Assembly (NCBI GenBank): GCA_964017145.1 | Contig: OZ024840.1 | Span: forward strand, 1,674,001 to 1,738,000 | Direction of reading: 5' to 3' | DNA: 64,000 nt | Source of the DNA: Agrocybe praecox | Lineage: Eukaryota > Basidiomycota > Agaricomycetes > Agaricales > Agrocybaceae | In this document: piece after piece, positions 61,434 through 64,000 of the stretch | Position numbering within the stretch: the first letter of the stretch is position 1 | How the letters are laid out: every line of letters begins with the position of its first letter | The notes under the pieces: generated by a model | Databases searched by the model: none | The model's input: the letters and a program-made list of their open reading frames with translations, nothing else | Told to the model about the DNA's origin: nothing | Program-made: the position numbers and the translations under genes

Positions 61434-63034
61434 ATGGTCAGATACGCAACCGTTCTGAAGACTCTATGTATCTTCACCGCATCGAAATCATCATGGGCCA
61501 GTCCATTCCAGCAGGTGCTAAAAGAAAGACATTTTGACCTACAGGTAAAATCATAGTATGAAAATGTCATTTGATTCCATTGATTTTCGAGCGACAGGGA
61601 CATCGGGGTAGTCGAGGCGAGACGGTCGAAAGCTTGCTTCCTGCTTTTGCATGGTACGTTACACCTCGCAGCGCATAATGCGATACAAGCTAAAGCAAAT
61701 ATACAATTCAGGGGCTTTATCGACGGTGTTGCAACCTTTGAATTGGACAATGGTATCACAAAAGTGCGCCTACAATATTTCTTCGAGAGGACGTTAAAAA
61801 AACCAAGGTCTTCGTAACAGGACGGAGAAGTAATTGTCTGGCATGACGAAGTGATCATATCGACAAAATGCAATGATACAAAGCCTGCGGTACGAAATTA
61901 TTTGACCTGATAAAGTCAATGAAGCCGACAGTACTAATCTAAGCGCATAGTTCAAAGATGACCCTGACTATCCTTATGTTGGCAAAGCCGTCGTAGACTT
62001 GACATTGGCTCAAATCAAAACGTTGGATTGTGGTTCAAAGCGCTTGACGGATTTTCGTGAGCGAGGTCCAAATTTCGATATCTTACTGATATTGATAACA
62101 TCCATTTTTTGCAGCTATTGCAATGACATATCCCGGTACCAAGATATCGACTCTTAGCGAGCTATTCAAGTTTGCGCAATGCGTGGACACTAAACGCGAG
62201 ATAGAGTTTAACATTGAATCGAAGATTAATGCAGTAGACCCCGGGGCTACCAGAGGGGTGGACGACTTTGTAAGGTTGCAACGTATGGAATTCCAGAAGA
62301 GTGGCTATAAACTGTCACAAATCACAGTGAGTTGAAAACGGTTCTTGAGGGCTCGAATTCAACTGAAAAAATTGCAGTACCAGAGCTTTGACTGGAGGAC
62401 TTTGATTGCCATGAAGGTACGATTTTCGCAGACAGTATCGACACTCGTTGTGCTGACGTGAAGTTAGGCGGTCGAACCGACCATCACAACTGCGGCACTG
62501 ATACAACCGTAGGTTTTGTCCGTCCAACAACGTTGTACAAGAGAGATTGATCATATACTAGCTTGACCGCATTTGGAGCTGGCAATGCCACATCACCCTG
62601 GCTGGCAGGACTACGCATTCAGGACTTCCCGGGAGAAACGACAGGAGAACAAATTGCTTATGCGGCAAAGTCTATCAACGCGAACATACTTTCGCCAGTG
62701 GCTGTTGAATCTGGTACTGACCCATTGGAACCCAATTATGTCCCATTCACGACCAAGGAGATGATCGACCAAGCCCACGAGCTTGGAATGAGCGTTAAGC
62801 CATGGACGGTAAGTTGAATGTCGATTCTGGTTTGCCAGGGGGTGTTGAGTATCTTTCCAGGTCGATCGCCACAATATTGCTAGCCAGTTACTCGACTGGG
62901 GAGTCGATGGAATCATCACAGATTATCCTGAGATGACTCGACGACTAATTGCGTCGCGTGGATTAGCTGTTCCACCTAAATTTTCTAAGAAACGGGTGCT
63001 TGAGTGTTTGAACAAGCATGTGCAGAGGGTGTAA
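61434..63034 (+). CDS. Glycerophosphodiester phosphodiesterase, tandem copy 2
   Basis: Same exon plan and enzyme as copy 1. The leader reads MVRYATVLKTLCIFTASKSS. The catalytic blocks GHRGSRGETVESLLPAF, GFIDGVATFELDNGITK and DGEVIVWHDEVIISTK are intact. The segment starting TYPGTKISTLSELFKFAQCV is identical to copy 1 over 70 residues. The exon near 62.5 kb has a clear GTAGGT donor (after CAACC) that removes an apparent stop and yields IQPLTAFGAGNATSPW. Further differences include TGEQ for IGQQ and AHELGMS for VHRLGMS. It ends VLECLNKHVQRV-stop at 63032-63034. Looks functional. Confidence 0.9.
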
Positions 63035-63129
63035 ATTAGAAATGTATAATTATTGATTGACCAACGAGCATAGAGTGATTACAAAACGGGACGGAACGGA
63101 AATTTTCGGCAAAGTCCGGTTGAGGGCAA
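61434..63129 (+). repeat. Tandem duplication unit 2 (GDPD gene plus 3' flank)
   Basis: Partner of 58508-60198. Its 3' border lies only about 40 bp before the RIP1 start codon, so the shared 3' flank is here the RIP1 promoter or leader. Confidence 0.95.
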
Positions 63130-63170
63130 AGTTGTGCTGGTCGTCGTTGGCTTTATTTCAGTCTCCACTA

Positions 63171-64000
63171 ATGGCTTCCTTCCAGGCCCTTAAAAAGGCG
63201 GTCAACCTGCCTCCCACAGTCCGCACTCTCTCAAGCGGTATTCCCAGTGCTCCTCTTCTCAATCTCGCAGCGCGAGCTCCCCATGACGCCCACAGTCATG
63301 GCCACGGCGCCTCTGGTCCTCGTTCAGACGCTGCCCCAAGCTGGGCTGGAGGTGTCTCCAGGAACTCCTCTGGATTAGTTTCCAAAACTTTCACCACAGG
63401 TCTGTCCGTTTGACCTGTGAATACGAAGGAATTATTGATTGCTTTTCTTAGTTTCGCCCTCCTTCAACTTCCAGCAACGTACTATTCACACCTCCGTCGC
63501 CAGGAAGGACGCGCCCGAAGTACCCAACTTCTCCTACCGCACAAACCCTGATAGCAACCGTGCTCTCTCCTACTTCATGGTCGGTTCGCTCGGTGTCATC
63601 TCCGCCTCTGCCGCCAAGTCTTCCGTGTCAGAGTTCCTTCAAAGTATGGCTGCCTCTGCTGATGTTCTCGCTTTGGCCAAAGTTGAAGTCGACCTTACCA
63701 CCATTCCCGAGGGCAAGAATGTCATCATTAAATGGCGTGGAAAGCCTGTCTTCATTAGACACAGAACCCAATCCGAAATCGAGGAAGCGCGTTCGATGGA
63801 CTGGAAATCTTTCCGTGACCCTCAGGCTGACGAGGACCGCGTTAAGAAGCCTGAGTGGTTGGTTATGTTGGGTGTCTGCACCCATCTTGGATGTGTACCC
63901 ATTGGTGAAGCTGGCGATTACGGAGGCTGGTCAGTTCTTTTCGCTAATGACACCACTCGCTCTGTTGCTTAATATTTTGGATCCCTAGGTTCTGTCCCTG
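63171..64000 (+). CDS. RIP1: Rieske iron-sulfur protein of the cytochrome bc1 complex, cut by the right edge
   Basis: Catalytic [2Fe-2S] subunit of respiratory complex III. ATG 63171 begins MASFQALKKAVNLPPTVRTL, a mitochondrial leader with a His-rich stretch (DAHSHGHGASG). After an intron near 63402-63451 come VSPSFNFQQRTIHTSVARKD and the membrane helix YFMVGSLGVISASAAKSSVS. Then follow GKNVIIKWRGKPVFIRHRTQ and WLVMLGVCTHLGCVPIGEAG, the first cluster loop (Cys-Thr-His). An intron ending at 63988 leads to FCPC at the very edge, the start of the second loop. An earlier in-frame Met is less likely. Confidence 0.95.

Noticed and set aside
62480..62570. GDPD copy 2 as a pseudogene because of a stop after LIQP
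   Set aside because: The TAG is inside a GTAGGT donor; splicing restores the frame.

Overview
The window reads as nuclear DNA of a mushroom-forming basidiomycete (Agaricomycetes type). The genes are closely packed on both strands and cut by many short GT-AG introns, mostly 50-70 nt. Two tRNA-Lys genes carry introns just 3' of the anticodon. The proteins are typical of basidiomycetes: a tricalbin, Ugo1, a MetR-like bZIP, an OrdA-type P450 and a fungal kinase-like protein. Gene models were read by eye from splice sites and protein motifs, so single exon borders may be a few bases off.

Housekeeping block, 1-31 kb. In order: an unidentified gene cut by the left edge (-); the very long, intron-rich proteasome activator BLM10/PA200 (-); a mitochondrial chalcone-isomerase-fold protein (AIM18-like, +); a PhyH-type dioxygenase (+); histone H3 (+); TIM21 (+); V-ATPase subunit F (-), divergent from an ecdysoneless/SGT1 gene (+); AP-3 sigma (+), converging on Mediator MED6 (-); an NRAMP metal transporter (+), converging on a C2H2 zinc-finger regulator (-); then MCM5 (+) flanked by tRNA-Lys(CUU) and tRNA-Lys(UUU).

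Middle block, 31-51 kb. tRNA-Thr(AGU) (-), a cytochrome P450 (-), the eRF1 methyltransferase MTQ2 (+), a tricalbin with SMP and C2 domains (-), Ugo1-like carrier (+), a Nudix hydrolase with a C-terminal membrane helix (-), the Cdc48 cofactor NPL4 (-), a MetR/Cys-3-type bZIP (+) and the copper chaperone COX19 (+). Mitochondrial biogenesis (AIM18, TIM21, Ugo1, COX19, RIP1) and protein turnover (BLM10, NPL4) are well represented, but nothing suggests a functional cluster.

Accessory block, 51-63 kb. This part is gene-poor and rich in repeats. It holds an unrecognised five-exon gene, a fungal kinase-like gene with a DFD motif, and two tandem glycerophosphodiester phosphodiesterase genes. Those two share a 218-nt tract with no mismatch, inside sequence that is otherwise about 90% alike. 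A roughly 120-bp inverted dispersed repeat and a roughly 90-bp direct repeat lie between or beside them. The window ends inside the Rieske protein gene RIP1 (+).

The most notable details are gene-structure oddities. BLM10's C-terminal Tyr-Tyr-Ala is completed by an 8-nt last exon. The NPL4 start codon appears to be an exon of its own. The reading frames of the Nudix and tricalbin genes extend well past the single-ORF view once splice sites are used. I did not find a convincing new defence or mobile system.
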